From positions 1-51,194 of the forward strand of contig NZ_LUFH02000036.1 of assembly GCF_001586785.1 (NCBI RefSeq): DNA of 51,194 bases, read 5' to 3'. Source of the stretch: Sphaerospermopsis aphanizomenoides BCCUSP55 (GTDB lineage: Bacteria > Cyanobacteriota > Cyanobacteriia > Cyanobacteriales > Nostocaceae). Made by a program: the position numbers and the translations under genes. Positions within the stretch are counted from its first letter, which is position 1, and the number at the start of each line of letters is the position of its first letter. A model generated the notes under the pieces. It saw only the letters and a program-made list of their open reading frames with translations, was not told the DNA's origin and searched no databases. Below are positions 10,844 to 19,543 of this stretch, piece by piece.

Positions 10844-12595
10844 GTGCTGTATCTAGCAGAAGTACAAAAGCAGAAAGGCGGTTTACTCGGTGGTGGTTCT
10901 AAAACTGAACTCAAACTACTAGCTTGTCAACGCAGCGAGCAGAATTGGAATACTGTGTCGGAAGAAACTGTTGCGGCTGAAGAAGCAAGCAAGTTAAATG
11001 ATGGCGCATTGGTACTAGTGGAATTGAGTCCGAATCGTCAAGTACAGCGGATTCAGGAAGCAGGTCGTCCGCTAGTAAATATTTTGCAGAATTTTTCCCG
11101 GCAAATGGAAAAATTTAAGCTCAAAGAAGATGAAATTGACCAGTGGAAGCAGTCCCTCATGTTTCAAGTCCAAGAGCTAAATCGCCGAGAAATGGACATG
11201 GAATCGCGGTGGGAACAACTGCAACATCTGGAACAGGAGGTGCAAAACTTAGAAAAACAACAGCAGGAAGTCAAAACAGCCCGTGAACAAATTGAAAAAT
11301 TACAGGCAGAAGTTGAGCGCAATCGTCAGGAACTAGAAGGCGCTTGGGAGCATTTGAGAGGAGAACAGCATCGGTTAGAAGACCTGAAAGCCAGTTCCCC
11401 CCAAGGAACAGTTGTCGATGAGTCGCAAACTAGGGCAATCATTGATTTGCTCAATCGTTTATCTGGTGGTGTGAGTTCTACTGCTACATTGCAGGAAAAC
11501 CTCAATTTTGCTTTTGGACTGATAGAACAACAACAAGCTACTCTCAATCCCCATTGGCAACAACTGGAACTGCAACAGTCTTTAGCTCATCAACAACAAG
11601 GTGAAGTAGAACAATTATCCCAAACTTGGCGCGATCGCCAAACCGAATTGCAACATTTACAAAATTCTCTGGAGCAAAAAACAGCCGATTTACAACTGAA
11701 AAAGGCAAAACTTGATAATAAACAGCAATTGTCTGCAATATTTAAAGAGCAGTTGCAGACTCAAGCAGATTTATACCACAATACCCAGACTTTGGCGGCA
11801 ATGGTTGGAAATTTGGTGTTTGGTCATCAAGTTGATGTGGAAGCTTTGCACAATATGCCATTAGATGAACTACAAAAAATAGTTCACGATTTGCAGGAGA
11901 AACTGGAAATTGACTCTAGTTTTGTTCAAGACCAGGAACAAGAATTAAATTACAAACAACAAGGTATAAAAGAAATAGAAGCAAAGATACAGCAAGTATC
12001 TGGAGAAGAGTTAAATAAATTGGAACTGGAACTAGCTGAAGAAAAAGACCTCTATCAGATGCTTAATAAAAGTTTAATTCCACAACGCAATAATTTATTA
12101 AAACAACAGCAAACTTTCAAACAACACCAAAATGTACTTTTACAACGACAAGGACAGCCTGTTACCTATTCTCCAGGAGATAACGCAGTTGATCTAGAGT
12201 CTATTCTTGCCCAAATTGATTACCAACGACAGGAACAGTCCCAGGAACTGCAAAGGTTGGAAAATGAGATTCAACAGCTGAGTACTGATATTGAGATGAA
12301 GCAAGGAGAAATTGATCATCAAACCCATGAGTTGGAGTCCAAGCGTCAAGAACTCAAATCAATAGAAGAAAATTTACTCAATTTGCAAACAGCAACTGCT
12401 GAATGTTGGGGTAGGGTCAAGCTTTATCAAGAGGCACTACAACCGATTCAAGATTGTTTGGATAATTTACGGGATAAGTTGCAGACAATTTCGGACTCTT
12501 TAACCCATGTGCAAGAAACTGGTGATTCTCAACTCCAGACTATTACTGAGATGCGTCAAACTCTGCAAAGTTTGATCAGTCTGCCGAATGTTTAG
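10844..12595 (+). CDS. hmpF: HmpF-type coiled-coil pilus motility protein
   Basis: Predicted coiled-coil protein, 583 aa. The N-terminus (LYLAEVQKQKGGLLGGGSKTELKLLACQR) matches what I remember of HmpF, a protein that accumulates at the leading cell pole and activates type IV pili in Nostoc hormogonia. From about residue 90 almost the whole protein is a Gln/Glu/Leu-rich heptad region. The start is GTG with AAGGA about nine bases upstream. Its divergent position next to hmpA agrees with the remembered hmp locus of Nostoc punctiforme. No signal peptide or membrane segment. The family assignment is strong; the localisation is known only for relatives. Confidence 0.86.
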   Translation: MLYLAEVQKQKGGLLGGGSKTELKLLACQRSEQNWNTVSEETVAAEEASKLNDGALVLVELSPNRQVQRIQEAGRPLVNILQNFSRQMEKFKLKEDEIDQWKQSLMFQVQELNRREMDMESRWEQLQHLEQEVQNLEKQQQEVKTAREQIEKLQAEVERNRQELEGAWEHLRGEQHRLEDLKASSPQGTVVDESQTRAIIDLLNRLSGGVSSTATLQENLNFAFGLIEQQQATLNPHWQQLELQQSLAHQQQGEVEQLSQTWRDRQTELQHLQNSLEQKTADLQLKKAKLDNKQQLSAIFKEQLQTQADLYHNTQTLAAMVGNLVFGHQVDVEALHNMPLDELQKIVHDLQEKLEIDSSFVQDQEQELNYKQQGIKEIEAKIQQVSGEELNKLELELAEEKDLYQMLNKSLIPQRNNLLKQQQTFKQHQNVLLQRQGQPVTYSPGDNAVDLESILAQIDYQRQEQSQELQRLENEIQQLSTDIEMKQGEIDHQTHELESKRQELKSIEENLLNLQTATAECWGRVKLYQEALQPIQDCLDNLRDKLQTISDSLTHVQETGDSQLQTITEMRQTLQSLISLPNV

Positions 12596-12636
12596 GAAGA
12601 GGGTATGGGGTGTGGGGTGTAGGGTGTAGGTTCACA

Positions 12637-12667
12637 AGTCAAAAGTCAAAAGTCAAAAGTCAAAAGT
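12637..12667. repeat. Tandem AGTCAAA heptamer array
   Basis: Four AGTCAAA units and a partial fifth follow a short GGGTGTA/GGGGTGT stretch (12600-12630). This is a short tandem heptamer of the type found between genes in heterocystous cyanobacteria. It lies in the convergent gap of hmpF and tilS. Confidence 0.85.
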
Positions 12668-12671
12668 ATTA

Positions 12672-12691
12672 CCTCTTGATCAATCAAGAGG
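12672..12691. terminator. Hairpin in the hmpF/tilS convergent gap
   Basis: CCTCTTGAT and ATCAAGAGG form a perfect 9-bp stem with a 2-nt loop. A run of seven T follows about 20 nt later on the plus strand, and a second T run (TTTTTTTT) lies at about 12750. A role in terminating hmpF is plausible, but the T tract is not directly next to the stem. Confidence 0.5.
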
Positions 12692-12810
12692 ATTGAACAA
12701 GGAATAAGTTTTTTTGTTTTTCCCCTTTAAAGGGAAGGCTTTTGACCCGTTTTTTTTGGTAAATTTTCTCCTCTGCACCGCTGTTCTTCTGCGGGACATA
12801 ACTCAGATAT

Positions 12811-13797
12811 TTAAACGCAAGTCGGTATAATATTAATCCAGTCATCTTGTACTATCGCTGTCCATTCTCCAGGAAAAGGATCGGTTTGGGAACGATTGGG
12901 GGCTGTGATTAAAGCGGTTAATTTTTCAATCTGCTCAAAGTTGGGAGTATTGGGAAGTATTTCTTGAAGAACCTGACGCATGACCCGACGTTGCAAGGCT
13001 AAGGGTACTTTTTTTAAAATCCGACGATTTAGTTGTAAATCACCATGATCTGTCTTTGCTGAGGCTTCTAACCTGCACTGATGGGCTGTTTGTTCCAGAT
13101 ATTCTACTTCTGCTTGCAGGAGTTCTGCTGTTTGGGCTAAATTTTTTTCTACTTGGGGGTTAAAATTTTGTTTTAGATACGGTAGCAATTCTCGACGAAT
13201 ACGATTTCTGGCATATTGTAAATCTTGATTGGTAGAATCTTCCCAAATCGGCAAGTTGAATTCTTGACAAAATTGCTGAGTTTGATTGCGGGTAACTTCT
13301 AATAGTGGACGTACTAGGATAATATTCTCAGTTAATGAACGTTGCCAAGTTAAAGCTTGTAAACCATCTGCTCCTGTACCACGCATTAAGTTGTAGAGTA
13401 GAGTTTCTGCGCGATCGCTGGCAGTATGTCCAGTAACTATGTATTGATAATTATTAACTTGGGCAATTTTTGTTAAAGCTTGATAACGCCAATTTCGCGC
13501 TGATGCTTCACTATTTATAGGTTCATTAGCTGTTTGCAAATAAAAAGGTGTATGCCAAGTTTGTGCTAAATTTTCTACATGATGAGCATTAGCTTGGGAA
13601 TCTTCACGCCAGCGATGATCACAATGAGCAATACCTACATCCCATCCCCATTTAGGCTGCAAATCTAATAATAATTTAATTAGGCATAAAGAATCTTGTC
13701 CACCAGAAACCGCTACTAATAGTTTTTGGTTGCGTGCAAATAAATGGCGATCGCGGTTAGTACGATGTATTTTAGCGTGCAGGGGAGTCCAGATCAT
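12811..13797 (-). CDS. tilS: tRNA(Ile)-lysidine synthetase TilS
   Basis: Modifies the wobble cytidine of tRNA-Ile(CAU) to lysidine so that it reads AUA codons. The 328-aa protein has the N-type ATP pyrophosphatase P-loop SGGQDS at residues 31-36, the following GIAHCDHRWR segment and YIVTGHTASDRAETLLYNLMRG, all hallmarks of TilS. A C-terminal domain follows after residue 220; the length fits short cyanobacterial forms. ATG start at 13797. It converges on hmpF and is followed upstream by an unrelated kinase gene. Confidence 0.95.
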   Translation of the reverse strand: MIWTPLHAKIHRTNRDRHLFARNQKLLVAVSGGQDSLCLIKLLLDLQPKWGWDVGIAHCDHRWREDSQANAHHVENLAQTWHTPFYLQTANEPINSEASARNWRYQALTKIAQVNNYQYIVTGHTASDRAETLLYNLMRGTGADGLQALTWQRSLTENIILVRPLLEVTRNQTQQFCQEFNLPIWEDSTNQDLQYARNRIRRELLPYLKQNFNPQVEKNLAQTAELLQAEVEYLEQTAHQCRLEASAKTDHGDLQLNRRILKKVPLALQRRVMRQVLQEILPNTPNFEQIEKLTALITAPNRSQTDPFPGEWTAIVQDDWINIIPTCV

Positions 13798-13915
13798 ACA
13801 GAATAGTGATTAAAGAAGGTGGGATGTATAGCAGGAGGAAAAGCCTTGTTATATCTACGTTTCTAGGATTCATAATGTCCTAATTATCCTGGCTACAGCT
13901 ATATAGAAGAAATAT

Positions 13916-14914
13916 TTAAATTAAAGATACAAATAGGAAACCACCAATCACACATACAACAACAACGAAAAAAACTATCCAACCTATATTTAATGTTAAT
14001 CCTGTAGCTAGTAAAGTTATAAAAATGAGATTGAGAGCAAAGCTTAAAAATACAATTGGTGCAGGTAATAGATCGTGTTGTTTTTTCTCTTCAATTTTTT
14101 TGATTACTTGTAAAATATCTGCTATATTTTTTGGTCTTCTTTTCGGATTGTCCTCCATTAAATCATCAATTAAATCTTTGAAAGTTTCGGAAATTTCTGG
14201 TGCTTTATCTCGCCATAATAATTTTGAATTTTTTGTTTCTAGGAAATTGCCAGGAAAAGTTCCCGTTAGTAAGTGAACAAAGGTACGGCCTAAAGAAAAA
14301 AAATCAGAGGCATAGTTTATATCTTTGCCAACCTCTTGTTCTGGTGAACAATAACCTGGTGTTCCGACCATTGTAGAGGGATTAGTTTGTCTTTGAGTTC
14401 TTTGTATAAAATCTTTAACAATACAAAAGTCAATTAATACTAATTTACCATTAGGTTTTAACATAATGTTATCTGGCTTAATATCTCGATGTAAATAATT
14501 TTGACTATGAACATGAGCTAAAATATCAATTAGTTGTTTTAGCCAATCAATAGCTTGTGTTTCATTAGCATTTTTTTTATTTTGTCTTAACCATTCACCT
14601 AAATCATGTCCTTCGATTTTCTCCATCACTAAACCATGTAAAATTTCATTAGTGTGAGTGCATAAAAATCTCAGATATCCATCAATTTCTACCTTGGGGA
14701 TTCCTGGATGATTTAAATTATTTAATACATTGAATTCCTGTTCAAAGAGTTGCAATATTTTGGAGTTACCAAAATCAAATAAAGTGAGAATTTTAATAAC
14801 TTTATGATCACCAATCAATTTATCTTCTACTTCAAATGTCTTACTAAAAGATCCTTTACCCAATTGTTTAATTACATGATAGCGATTATTGATTATATCT
14901 CCTGGTTCAATCAT
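13916..14914 (-). CDS. Hanks-type serine/threonine protein kinase with C-terminal membrane segments
   Basis: Predicted eukaryotic-like protein kinase, 332 aa. Motifs: glycine loop GKGSFS (19-24) after RYHVIKQLG, ATP-binding Lys41 in VIKIL, catalytic LHRDIKPDNIML with Asp144 and Asn149, and activation segment ending GTPGYCSPEQ. The magnesium-binding DFG motif reads DFC (162-164), encoded by GAC TTT TGT; the Asp is kept. After the kinase fold (to about 275) two hydrophobic segments at about 283-332 should anchor it in the membrane. It neighbours a STAND NTPase and a HTH-TPR regulator. Substrate unknown. Activity is likely because Lys, HRD Asp and DFx Asp are all present. Confidence 0.9.
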   Translation of the reverse strand: MIEPGDIINNRYHVIKQLGKGSFSKTFEVEDKLIGDHKVIKILTLFDFGNSKILQLFEQEFNVLNNLNHPGIPKVEIDGYLRFLCTHTNEILHGLVMEKIEGHDLGEWLRQNKKNANETQAIDWLKQLIDILAHVHSQNYLHRDIKPDNIMLKPNGKLVLIDFCIVKDFIQRTQRQTNPSTMVGTPGYCSPEQEVGKDINYASDFFSLGRTFVHLLTGTFPGNFLETKNSKLLWRDKAPEISETFKDLIDDLMEDNPKRRPKNIADILQVIKKIEEKKQHDLLPAPIVFLSFALNLIFITLLATGLTLNIGWIVFFVVVVCVIGGFLFVSLI

Positions 14915-15031
14915 AATTTTGTGTCTCTTAAGTTAATCAAAAGCTGGTTGAAATTATATGTTTTTTAGTAAGCATTCAGCCGTCAGCCATGTACCTGAAA
15001 TATTGAAATACAAAGAATATAACTTTCAATT

Positions 15032-16369
15032 CTAGTTTTTATATCGCTTGATAATGTATTTTTTCAGTAAAGGATTAATAACCCAAAGAATTTTATATTC
15101 TTGTCTATTTTTCTCGTCGATTATTTGTATATCCTCTTTTTCAATTAGTCCTATTTGCCATAACTTATCTATAGCTTGACTAATGTCTGATTGGGGATTA
15201 GATGGAAAATATCCGTAAAATTGAGACAATAATTTCGGCTCTGTTTCCATTGCTAAGTTTTGCAGAATCTTTATTTCTAAATTTGATAAATAAGAAAAGA
15301 GTTTATCCAATAAAGTCAGTATTACACCAGGCAAAAAAAGTGTTCCTTTTAGGAATTGTTCAATTTGTCCATTATGCATCCTTTTAATATGATCAGACGC
15401 TACAATTAAAGCTAATGGATGCCCTTGGTAGCGTTCAATCAATAATTCCATGCCCTGACCTGAAAGTTTTAAATCTTGTAATAATGTTTTAGCATCTTTA
15501 TTTTCTAAACCTGTTAATGAAAATTGCTTAATTGATTTAGTGACCAATAAATCCATTACTTTAGGTTTTTGTAGACTAGTAAAAACCAAGCAACTTTGAT
15601 GTTTTGATGTGCCAATTATTTTTAGAAAAATCTCATAGCTAGAGTCAATTTGCTGTTGCTTTGGTGATGCTTCACTAGTCTCCATCACCCCTTCCCATTG
15701 ATCAAATATTAGCAAACAACGATGAGTATTGAAGTAATTAATCAGGTTAAAAATTCTTTGATCTATACTTGTTACTAAATTGTTGCAGGGAAAGTAAGAT
15801 TCGATATCAGTCAAAATCTCTGCCAAAGATGGAGAATATTTCAGACTCTTCCAAATGACATAATCAAAATACTGTTGAATATTTTCAACTAACTCCCTAA
15901 CAAGTGCAGATTTACCAATCCCGCTTATCCCCAACACACCTACTACACGACAGCGTTCTGTGACTATCAATTTTTGTAAATTAGACAATTCTTTTTCACG
16001 TCCATAAAAATCAAAATCACTGATATCTGGTGCTTGATTCAAATCTATATGTGAAAAATTATTAGTATTAGTATTATTATTAATTTGCTGATTATTTTGT
16101 ATTAATAGTTGTGTTAAAACTAATCTGCACTTTTTTTTAGTAACCTCTTTCTCTGTGACTTGTCTCAATTGTCTAAATATTTTGGGAGCTTTTATATTCC
16201 TGATTTTACTTAATTCATAATTGGTAATATAGTCACTCCTCTCACTATCAGATTGACCTGCTAAAGAATATTCTAACATAGCTTCTTCACAAAACTCTAA
16301 CTCTAACTCTATTCCTTTTTGATTCTTTCCCCAATCCTTGAGTAGTTTGATTAACTCTTTCCCATCCAT
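15032..16369 (-). CDS. STAND (NB-ARC-like) P-loop NTPase
   Basis: Signal-transduction ATPase, 445 aa. A helical N-terminal domain (1-90) resembles the small helix-turn-helix-like effector domains found before NB-ARC modules in cyanobacteria. An Asn-rich linker (about 92-106) follows, then FYGREKEL, Walker A GISGIGKS (147-154), Walker B LLIFDQWE (219-226), and a winged-helix-like region to the C-terminus. Most relatives that I recall continue into WD40 or TPR sensor repeats; this one stops after the NTPase module. It starts with ATG at 16369 and is divergent from the small peptide gene at 16524. Whether it is truncated or a naturally short form cannot be told from the sequence. Role unknown. 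Confidence 0.82.
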   Translation of the reverse strand: MDGKELIKLLKDWGKNQKGIELELEFCEEAMLEYSLAGQSDSERSDYITNYELSKIRNIKAPKIFRQLRQVTEKEVTKKKCRLVLTQLLIQNNQQINNNTNTNNFSHIDLNQAPDISDFDFYGREKELSNLQKLIVTERCRVVGVLGISGIGKSALVRELVENIQQYFDYVIWKSLKYSPSLAEILTDIESYFPCNNLVTSIDQRIFNLINYFNTHRCLLIFDQWEGVMETSEASPKQQQIDSSYEIFLKIIGTSKHQSCLVFTSLQKPKVMDLLVTKSIKQFSLTGLENKDAKTLLQDLKLSGQGMELLIERYQGHPLALIVASDHIKRMHNGQIEQFLKGTLFLPGVILTLLDKLFSYLSNLEIKILQNLAMETEPKLLSQFYGYFPSNPQSDISQAIDKLWQIGLIEKEDIQIIDEKNRQEYKILWVINPLLKKYIIKRYKN

Positions 16370-16461
16370 AATCTATGTTTCTCGCGCTCACGTATTCTGG
16401 ATTGTATCTTAATATGTATGCATTTTATTAACTTTATTAACATAAATACTTAAATAAGTTA

Positions 16462-16491
16462 GTGATGACTATCACATATATCTCCGAGATA
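16462..16491. promoter_or_regulatory. Pair of palindromes before the 64-residue peptide gene
   Basis: GTGAT-GACT-ATCAC (16462-16475) and TATCTC-C-GAGATA (16479-16491) lie side by side, 33 nt before the ATG at 16524 and about 90 nt before the divergent STAND gene. Either could be an operator or a 5' UTR hairpin. Only the symmetry is seen; the role is inferred. Confidence 0.4.
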
Positions 16492-16523
16492 CTTTTTTGT
16501 GTAAGGACAAAAAAGAGGTTGAT

Positions 16524-16718
16524 ATGTCTCACCAATACTCATTCACACCTACAATTGAGTATCTAGTTATTTCACCAACAGAAGTTGTGAATGGTAACAG
16601 ACAAGAGAATATGGTTCGACTCACCCCAGTACAAACACTGAAAATAGAAACCATTCCATTTATACAAAATTTTTCAGGGGGAGATGATAAAGACAATCCC
16701 ATAGTTCCTCCTAATTAG
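16524..16718 (+). CDS. Small hypothetical peptide, 64 residues
   Basis: I do not recognise this family. The ORF could begin 27 nt earlier, but the ATG at 16524 has AAGAGG five bases upstream and gives MSHQYSFTPTIEYLV. The peptide has no hydrophobic segment and ends with FSGGDDKDNPIVPPN. It is divergent from the STAND NTPase and stands alone on the plus strand. The SGG followed by a short acidic tail is faintly like a double-glycine peptide, but the LSxEEQELLSGG leader of the 37-44 kb island is absent. The good ribosome-binding site and the palindromes upstream support a real gene. Confidence 0.5.
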   Translation: MSHQYSFTPTIEYLVISPTEVVNGNRQENMVRLTPVQTLKIETIPFIQNFSGGDDKDNPIVPPN

Positions 16719-16866
16719 ATATTGCTTTTTTATCACTCAGGAAAAGCAAATAGATAATGTATCTTGTAGGATGCTTCAGACTTGATAAATTGGCAACTAT
16801 CAACAATTATTTTTTATCTGAAGTATCCTGATCAAGATGTACATGATGATAAGTTCTGTATCTGAA

Positions 16867-17052
16867 GGGAGCATCCCAAATATGTAAATTTATTTTTATC
16901 TAACGAAATAAAATGATCCAAGGCTTGATATGATTGTCCGTGTAGCGTGCCGGAGGCATTACCGCAAAGGGATCAAAGGAAACAAAGGTAAAAGAGTTTC
17001 AGAGAGTTTTTGGTGTTGCTGAGGTTATTTTCTCTTTCATTGGGATGCTCCC
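16867..17052. mobile_element. 186-bp MITE-like element with 8-bp target duplication
   Basis: The ends are 13-bp perfect inverted repeats, GGGAGCATCCCAA (16867-16879) and TTGGGATGCTCCC (17040-17052). They are flanked by an exact direct repeat TATCTGAA at 16859-16866 and 17053-17060. There is no ORF inside. Terminal inverted repeats plus an 8-bp duplication indicate a non-autonomous transposon moved by a transposase in trans. Families such as ISL3 make 8-bp duplications, but I cannot assign the parent. It lies between the peptide gene and the HTH-TPR regulator, 36 nt beyond the latter's stop codon. Confidence 0.85.
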
Positions 17053-17088
17053 TATCTGAATGGTAGATGCAGTTGCATCTGATATACA

Positions 17089-18162
17089 TCAGTTGTCTTG
17101 AACATTCAAAATTCTCATGGCATCAAGCTTCCAAACTTCTAGCTCTGGTAATTGCCAACGAACTTTTTTAAGTTGCTGGTCATGGGAGTAAAATTCTAAG
17201 AAATTTCGCCATGATATGACAGCATTTTTTTGATCCCCCAGTGCTGCTTGAACTTGTGCTAATAAGCAATACGCGGGAGCATAATCACTTTCTAATTCCA
17301 AACACAGGAGTAAATGTTGTTTGGCTTCTTCATAACGATTTTGCTGAAAATAAGCCCAACCAATATTTTTGTGCAATGTAATTTCGACTGTTGTATCTTT
17401 TACCCTGGATAAAATTGGTTCAATTATTTTCAAAGCATCTGCACTATTACCTTGGAGTATTTGCAACCGGGCTAAGTTATTCACAGCAGCATCAGCAGCA
17501 CGATTTTGATATTTAATTGCAATCTGATAGTGATAACAAGCCCCTGCTAAATTATCTAACTTTTCGTAAGTTGCACCTAGATTATAGTGAGCAAATCCAT
17601 TGTTAGGATTCACTTCAACTGCTAATTCCAGATAAGAGCCAGCAATTAAAAAATCACTGTTGAGGTAGTGTTTATGTCCAACTTGATTGAGATATTTAGC
17701 AATTTGTTTCCTTTCATGTTCATTAAAGTTAATGCGATTTAGTACCTGTTTGAAATCTTCTGATATTGGCTGGTTAACAGATAACAAGTGCAAAATATTG
17801 TCTGTAATGTTGGCATCATCTTCCTCTAGGGTTTCTGCTGGTGTTGAATCTTTTCCAAACTGAGGTTTACGTTCAGTCAGTAACTCAGGTTTGTATTTAG
17901 CAAATAACGCAACTAGCTCCGAGCGTTTGTAGCGACGAGTATCAGAAGGTTCATTATTTAGTCCAAATTCCTGACATATTCTTTCGATATATTTTCTGAC
18001 AGATGCTTCTCCAATACTCATGGCTTCAGCTATGTCAGCATCCGTTTCGCCAGTTAATATTTTTTGCAATACTTCTTTGCGTCGATCTGTCAGCTTATTA
18101 AATACACGCTCAAACTCTAGTTGATTGATCCTTTGTTTTGATTGCATAGGTGTTTGGCTCAC
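17089..18162 (-). CDS. HTH (LuxR-like) and TPR regulator
   Basis: 357 aa. Residues about 12-65 form a LuxR/NarL-type helix-turn-helix (FNKLTDRRKEVLQKILTGETDADIAEAM, then ASVRKYIERICQEFGL). Residues about 165-345 contain several TPR units (for example AHYNLGATYEKLDNLAGACYHY and AYFQQNRYEEAKQHLLLCLEL). DNA binding with TPR-mediated partner binding is therefore likely. The longest start is GTG at 18162; an ATG five codons later (18147) is equally possible and neither has a clear ribosome-binding site. The MITE at 16867 ends just beyond its stop codon. Target genes unknown. Confidence 0.8.
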   Translation of the reverse strand: MSQTPMQSKQRINQLEFERVFNKLTDRRKEVLQKILTGETDADIAEAMSIGEASVRKYIERICQEFGLNNEPSDTRRYKRSELVALFAKYKPELLTERKPQFGKDSTPAETLEEDDANITDNILHLLSVNQPISEDFKQVLNRINFNEHERKQIAKYLNQVGHKHYLNSDFLIAGSYLELAVEVNPNNGFAHYNLGATYEKLDNLAGACYHYQIAIKYQNRAADAAVNNLARLQILQGNSADALKIIEPILSRVKDTTVEITLHKNIGWAYFQQNRYEEAKQHLLLCLELESDYAPAYCLLAQVQAALGDQKNAVISWRNFLEFYSHDQQLKKVRWQLPELEVWKLDAMRILNVQDN

Positions 18163-18224
18163 GTTTGTGACTATTTTACAGTAATTTTTACCTAATTAAT
18201 TTTTGTCACTAGTTTAAATAGTCC

Positions 18225-18249
18225 GGGGTTTTCAGCCTATTTTCTTATA
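18225..18249. repeat. 25-nt dispersed repeat, copy 1
   Basis: A 25-nt stretch beginning GGGGTTTTCAGCC and ending TTTCTTATA is identical to 49550-49574. This copy lies three bases before the AGGACTTACGCA element at 18253. Confidence 0.85.
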
Positions 18250-18252
18250 GAT

Positions 18253-18365
18253 AGGACTTACGCAAAAGAACGAAAAAATAAGGTTTTCGGAGGATAGGTT
18301 CATCAAAAGAAAAAACCCCTACACCCTACACCCAGCCCGGATGATAAATTTTGTGCGTAAGTCCT
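18253..18365. mobile_element. 113-bp MITE-like element with AGGACTTACGCA ends (copy A)
   Basis: Perfect 12-bp terminal inverted repeats AGGACTTACGCA (18253-18264) and TGCGTAAGTCCT (18354-18365). GAT directly flanks both ends and could be a short target duplication. The inside contains AACGAAAAAATAAGG and CCCTACACCCTACACCC. Related sequences lie at 21597 (left part) and 38201 (complete) and a lone right end at 47400. No transposase is encoded. Similar short elements (for example Nezha) are known in Nostocales; identity to these was not checked. Confidence 0.82.
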
Positions 18366-18377
18366 GATAGAAATATT

Positions 18378-18399
18378 CCCCCTCTCAACAGAAAGGGGG
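18378..18399 (-). terminator. Stem-loop after ccsA
   Basis: CCCCCT (18378-18383) pairs with AGGGGG (18394-18399) starting 12 nt beyond the ccsA stop codon. On the minus strand it is followed by AATATTTC, a poor T tract, so termination is only possible. Confidence 0.35.
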
Positions 18400-18410
18400 T
18401 AAAAACTGAA

Positions 18411-19454
18411 TTAGAAAAACCAACCGTAAGAATGTAAACCCTTACCCAAAAGATTCACACCCAAATAACAAATCCAAACCACAACAAAACCACCAGCAGC
18501 TAAAATTGCAGGTTTTCTTCCTTGCCAACCACGAGTAATTCTAGAATGTAAATAGGCAGCAAAAACCAACCAAGTAATTAAAGCCCAAGTTTCTTTCGGG
18601 TCCCAACTCCAATAAGAACCCCAAGCTTCATTCGCCCAAACACCACCGGCAATAATACCAATTGTGAGGAGAGGAAATCCCAAACCAATTACACGATAGC
18701 TGATGTTATCCAGGGTTTCTGCCAGGGTGAGACGTTGGGGAGAAAGAACTTGTGCAGTGGAAATAGGCGTAGTTTTAACTACATCCAAAACAGCAGTACC
18801 ATGACCATTGTTATTGCTTTCCAACCGGGAAAAACCATTATTTTCAGATGCAGGAGTTGGGGATTGAGTCACCAATTCTCCAACTTTAATTAGTTTGTAA
18901 CCATTGCTACGATAACCACCATTACCAACGGAACTACCTTGTAATTGAATATTTTGGCCGCGAGTCACAATTAAAAAAGCGATCGCCAACAAAGAACCCA
19001 CCATCAAAGCCGAATAACTCAACATCATCACACTGACGTGCATCATTAACCAATTCGACTTCAAAGCTGGAACTAAAGGTTCAGAAACCTGCATTTCGGA
19101 TGGTAGAGTCAAAGTTGCAAAAGCACTAATTCCCATTGCTACAGGTGCAGTGACAACTCCCACCAACCGACTGCGGCTGCTATTCTCTGCAATTAGATGG
19201 ATGGCAGTAATTCCCCAAGTCAGGAAGAATAGGGATTCATAGAGATTGCTGAGAGGGAAATAACCAGCTTCAATCCATCTCGCTCCCAATAGAGTAGCAA
19301 TACACAAATTTGCGATCGCCATTCCAGCCGTCCCCAAAGCCGCTGTCAACGATAAATTCGGAAAAGCCGCCCCTACCCAATACACCAGCATAGTGCAGAA
19401 TAAGACGGCAAAGGAAGCATTATCTAACCAGTTCTGGAGTACAACCAGATTCAT
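18411..19454 (-). CDS. ccsA: Cytochrome c biogenesis protein CcsA (also annotated CcsB)
   Basis: Membrane component of the System II cytochrome c maturation pathway, which delivers haem to apocytochromes at the thylakoid or plasma membrane. The 347-aa protein has about eight hydrophobic segments and the haem-handling tryptophan-rich motif [18 protein letters not shown] at about 275-292, near conserved histidines (for example in [12 protein letters not shown]). A low-complexity Ser/Asn-rich loop (about 170-225) separates the two halves. ATG start at 19454. Databases use both CcsA and CcsB for this family; the WWD motif identifies it. Confidence 0.93.
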   Translation of the reverse strand: MNLVVLQNWLDNASFAVLFCTMLVYWVGAAFPNLSLTAALGTAGMAIANLCIATLLGARWIEAGYFPLSNLYESLFFLTWGITAIHLIAENSSRSRLVGVVTAPVAMGISAFATLTLPSEMQVSEPLVPALKSNWLMMHVSVMMLSYSALMVGSLLAIAFLIVTRGQNIQLQGSSVGNGGYRSNGYKLIKVGELVTQSPTPASENNGFSRLESNNNGHGTAVLDVVKTTPISTAQVLSPQRLTLAETLDNISYRVIGLGFPLLTIGIIAGGVWANEAWGSYWSWDPKETWALITWLVFAAYLHSRITRGWQGRKPAILAAGGFVVVWICYLGVNLLGKGLHSYGWFF

Positions 19455-19475
19455 ACACTCTTTTCTCCAGTGAAT

Positions 19476-19499
19476 CAGTTATCAGTTATCAGTTATCAG
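19476..19499. repeat. Tandem CAGTTAT heptamers
   Basis: Three CAGTTAT units and a partial fourth lie 22 nt before the ccsA start on the minus strand. Same short-tandem-repeat class as the other intergenic heptamers. Confidence 0.8.
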
Positions 19500-19543
19500 A
19501 CCCAGTTAGAGAATCAATTTAACTCAAACCGACTACCCTGATC

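Noticed and set aside
16867-17052. Small RNA gene between peptide gene and HTH-TPR regulator
   Set aside because: The ends are inverted repeats with an 8-bp target duplication, so transposition explains the structure.
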